NCBI GenBank assembly: GCA_965263335.1
Contig: CBDHHE010000001.1
Location: 558,001-622,000, forward strand
From: Thermohalobaculum sp965263335
GTDB lineage: Bacteria; Pseudomonadota; Alphaproteobacteria; Rhodobacterales; Rhodobacteraceae
Direction: 5' to 3'
DNA: 64,000 nt
This document shows positions 62,499-64,000 of the stretch, one piece after another. The position numbers and the translations under genes are program-made. The notes under the pieces are model-generated. The model was not told the DNA's origin and searched no databases. It was given only the letters and a program-made list of their open reading frames with translations. Position 1 is the stretch's first letter. Each line of letters begins with the position of its first letter.

Positions 62499-62810
62499 CC
62501 TGTCCGTTCGGTGGCTGCGCCCCGTGCCCGGCAGTCAGATGGTTCGTGGGTCGATGCCGCGCCGAAGCCAACCTGGCAAGACCATAGCACAATCAGGAGT
62601 TGAGTTCGATCACAATCACACGACCTGGTCTGCGCGGGTTCAGGATCGGCCGAGCTTTGTTGGCCATCATACGGCTCACCGCATGGTGGCTACCCACCCG
62701 CGAGATTCTTCTCACGGTGAGTAGGCACTGCCGGAAAATCATGACAGAACGTCGGACTGCCGCGGCTGACGAAGCCCGCGCAACGCAAGAACGGTAGGCG
62801 GGGGAGGCCG
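62499..62810. other. Divergent intergenic region, no gene seen
   Basis: 312 bp between DUF2189 (-) and the GMC oxidoreductase (+). Short open frames (62600-62797 plus, 62593-62829 minus) overlap each other, have no ribosome site and no recognisable motifs. It should hold the divergent promoters, but no clear elements stand out. Confidence 0.5.
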
Positions 62811-64000
62811 ATGAAGGACCTCGGTACATGGGATTTCATCGTTGTGGGAGCGGGCTCGGCCGGTTGTCTGCTCGCGAACCGGCTCTCGGCAGACCCGAAG
62901 AACAGTGTCCTGCTCGTCGAAGCCGGTGGGCGTGACACCTATCCCTGGATCCACATCCCCGTCGGATACTTGTACTGCATCGGCAATCCGCGGACGGACT
63001 GGGGGTTCTTCACGGAGCCTGATCCTGGCCTTGGAGGGCGTGCGGTCCGGTATCCGCGCGGCAAGGTGTTGGGCGGCTGCTCGTCCATCAACGGAATGAT
63101 CTACATGCGCGGCCAGCGCGAGGACTACGACCGCTGGCGCCAGATGGGCTGCACCGGATGGGGCTGGGATGATGTCATGCCCCATTTTCTCAAGCACGAG
63201 GACCATTATGCGGGAGCGGGTGAACATCACCGGTCGGGTGGGGAATGGCGCATCGAGGAGCCGCGCGTCCGCTGGGATCTGCTCGACAGCTTTCGCGACG
63301 CCTGCGCCGAGATCGGCATTCCCAAGGTCGATGACTTCAACACCGGCGACAATCTTGGCTCGAGCTATTTCCAGGTCAATCAGCGGTCAGGTTTCCGCTG
63401 GAACACGGCCAAGGCGTTTCTGCGCCCGGCCAAGGGGCGCGCCAACCTCAAGATCCTGACAAAGGCTCCCACCAGCCGGGTTCGCATCGATGACGGCCGG
63501 GCCACGGGGATCGATGTGATGCTCGGCAACGAGCCCGCGACCGCGAACGCGCGTGGCGAGGTGATCCTGGCGGCCGGTGCCATCGGCTCTCCTCAGCTGC
63601 TGGAACTTTCGGGCGTCGGATCAGGCGCGCTCCTGCAGGAGATGGGGATCGAGACCGTGCTGGCGCATGACGGCGTCGGGGCCAACTTGCAGGATCACTT
63701 GCAGCTCAGGACGGTCTATCGGGTCTCGAACACCAAGACGCTGAACGAGACCGCCACCAGTCTGTGGGGCAAGGCCAAGATCGGCATCGAGTACGCACTG
63801 ACCCGTCGCGGACCGATGTCGATGGCACCCAGCCAGGTGGGTGTCTTTGCGCGTTCGGACGAAAGCTTTGCCACTCCGAACCTGCAGTATCATGTTCAAC
63901 CGCTCAGCCTCGACAAGTTCGGCGATCCGCTCCACGACTTTCCGGCGATGACGGCGAGCGTGTGCGATCTGAGACCCGAGAGCCGCGGTACGGTGCACAT
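62811..64000 (+). CDS. GMC-family oxidoreductase (partial)
   Basis: Open from the ATG at 62811 (GGGGGAGG 3 nt upstream) to the window edge, 396 codons, no stop. The FAD loop is FIVVGAGSAGCLLANRLSAD (residues 9-28); GRAVRYPRGKVLGGCSSING carries the second GMC signature and GEVILAAGAIGSPQLLELSGVG the PROSITE-type GMC motif. The catalytic His-His/Asn in the C-terminal part lies beyond the edge. It should oxidise an alcohol (choline-dehydrogenase or AlkJ-like), but the substrate is undetermined. Confidence 0.93.
   Translation, partial: MKDLGTWDFIVVGAGSAGCLLANRLSADPKNSVLLVEAGGRDTYPWIHIPVGYLYCIGNPRTDWGFFTEPDPGLGGRAVRYPRGKVLGGCSSINGMIYMRGQREDYDRWRQMGCTGWGWDDVMPHFLKHEDHYAGAGEHHRSGGEWRIEEPRVRWDLLDSFRDACAEIGIPKVDDFNTGDNLGSSYFQVNQRSGFRWNTAKAFLRPAKGRANLKILTKAPTSRVRIDDGRATGIDVMLGNEPATANARGEVILAAGAIGSPQLLELSGVGSGALLQEMGIETVLAHDGVGANLQDHLQLRTVYRVSNTKTLNETATSLWGKAKIGIEYALTRRGPMSMAPSQVGVFARSDESFATPNLQYHVQPLSLDKFGDPLHDFPAMTASVCDLRPESRGTVH

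Noticed and set aside
62593..62829. Short opposing frames before the GMC gene
   Set aside because: They overlap one another and the GMC start, lack ribosome sites and show no similarity pattern.

Overview
The window is high-GC bacterial chromosome with a gene order typical of Alphaproteobacteria, most like the Rhodobacteraceae/Roseobacter group. The pointers are fpr-alkB-mutY-dciA(DUF721)-dsbA-smc, the gltD/gltB-uppP-NDUFA9-tRNA-Leu block, perM(AI-2E)-hdaA-ppk-ppx and proS-lolC/E-lolD. The taxonomic assignment is inferred from gene order and protein character only. Protein-coding density is high. Many long open frames opposite real genes are high-GC shadows and are left out.

Layout. 1-6.81 kb (minus strand): an uptake/hydrolysis operon, hyuA-hyuB-GNAT-oligopeptide binding protein-DppB permease, the last running off the left edge. 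6.9-16.1 kb: core genes fpr (+), alkB (-), mutY (-), dciA, dsbA, smc (+) and mtgA (-). 16.4-23.8 kb (-): glutamate synthase, with gltD and gltB separated by three tandem GFA/CENP-V-like zinc proteins. 24.1-26.4 kb: uppP, a small membrane protein, an NDUFA9-like SDR and tRNA-Leu(CAG). 26.4-27.65 kb: a decayed large serine recombinase abutting the 3' end of that tRNA, then about 700 bp with no recognisable gene. 27.65-30.25 kb: ECF sigma factor, convergent anti-sigma factor and a divergent subtilase lipoprotein. 30.3-43.66 kb: tRNA-Tyr, rlmB, a candidate structured RNA, a CoA-binding protein, metY with a foldable leader, nadK, an AI-2E permease, hdaA, ppk, ppx, a candidate minus-strand small RNA, proS and lolC/E-lolD.

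43.66-64 kb is an acyl-CoA catabolic island. A TAXI-TRAP transporter (-) diverges from a run of plus-strand genes: 3-hydroxyacyl-CoA dehydrogenase, cyclase-family hydrolase, ADP-forming acyl-CoA synthetase, NMO-family flavoprotein, cupin, DUF35 protein, thiolase-like protein, two acyl-CoA dehydrogenases, OmpA-like protein and enoyl-CoA hydratase. After an OmpA-like gene on the other strand come a CMD-family protein, Old Yellow Enzyme, GST and, at the right edge, a GMC oxidoreductase. The logic resembles degradation of a cyclic or branched carboxylic acid: import, CoA activation, dehydrogenation, hydration, and C-C cleavage by a thiolase/aldolase with its DUF35 partner. The substrate cannot be read from sequence.

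Most notable non-routine signals: two copies of a cloverleaf-like palindromic element (9106-9180 and 16281-16357) sharing an outer stem; a sigma/anti-sigma/subtilase module whose anti-sigma periplasmic domain resembles a subtilisin propeptide; two candidate small RNAs; a structured metY leader; a DUF35 protein that has lost all four zinc-ribbon cysteines; and several perfect or near-perfect palindromes in promoter regions.
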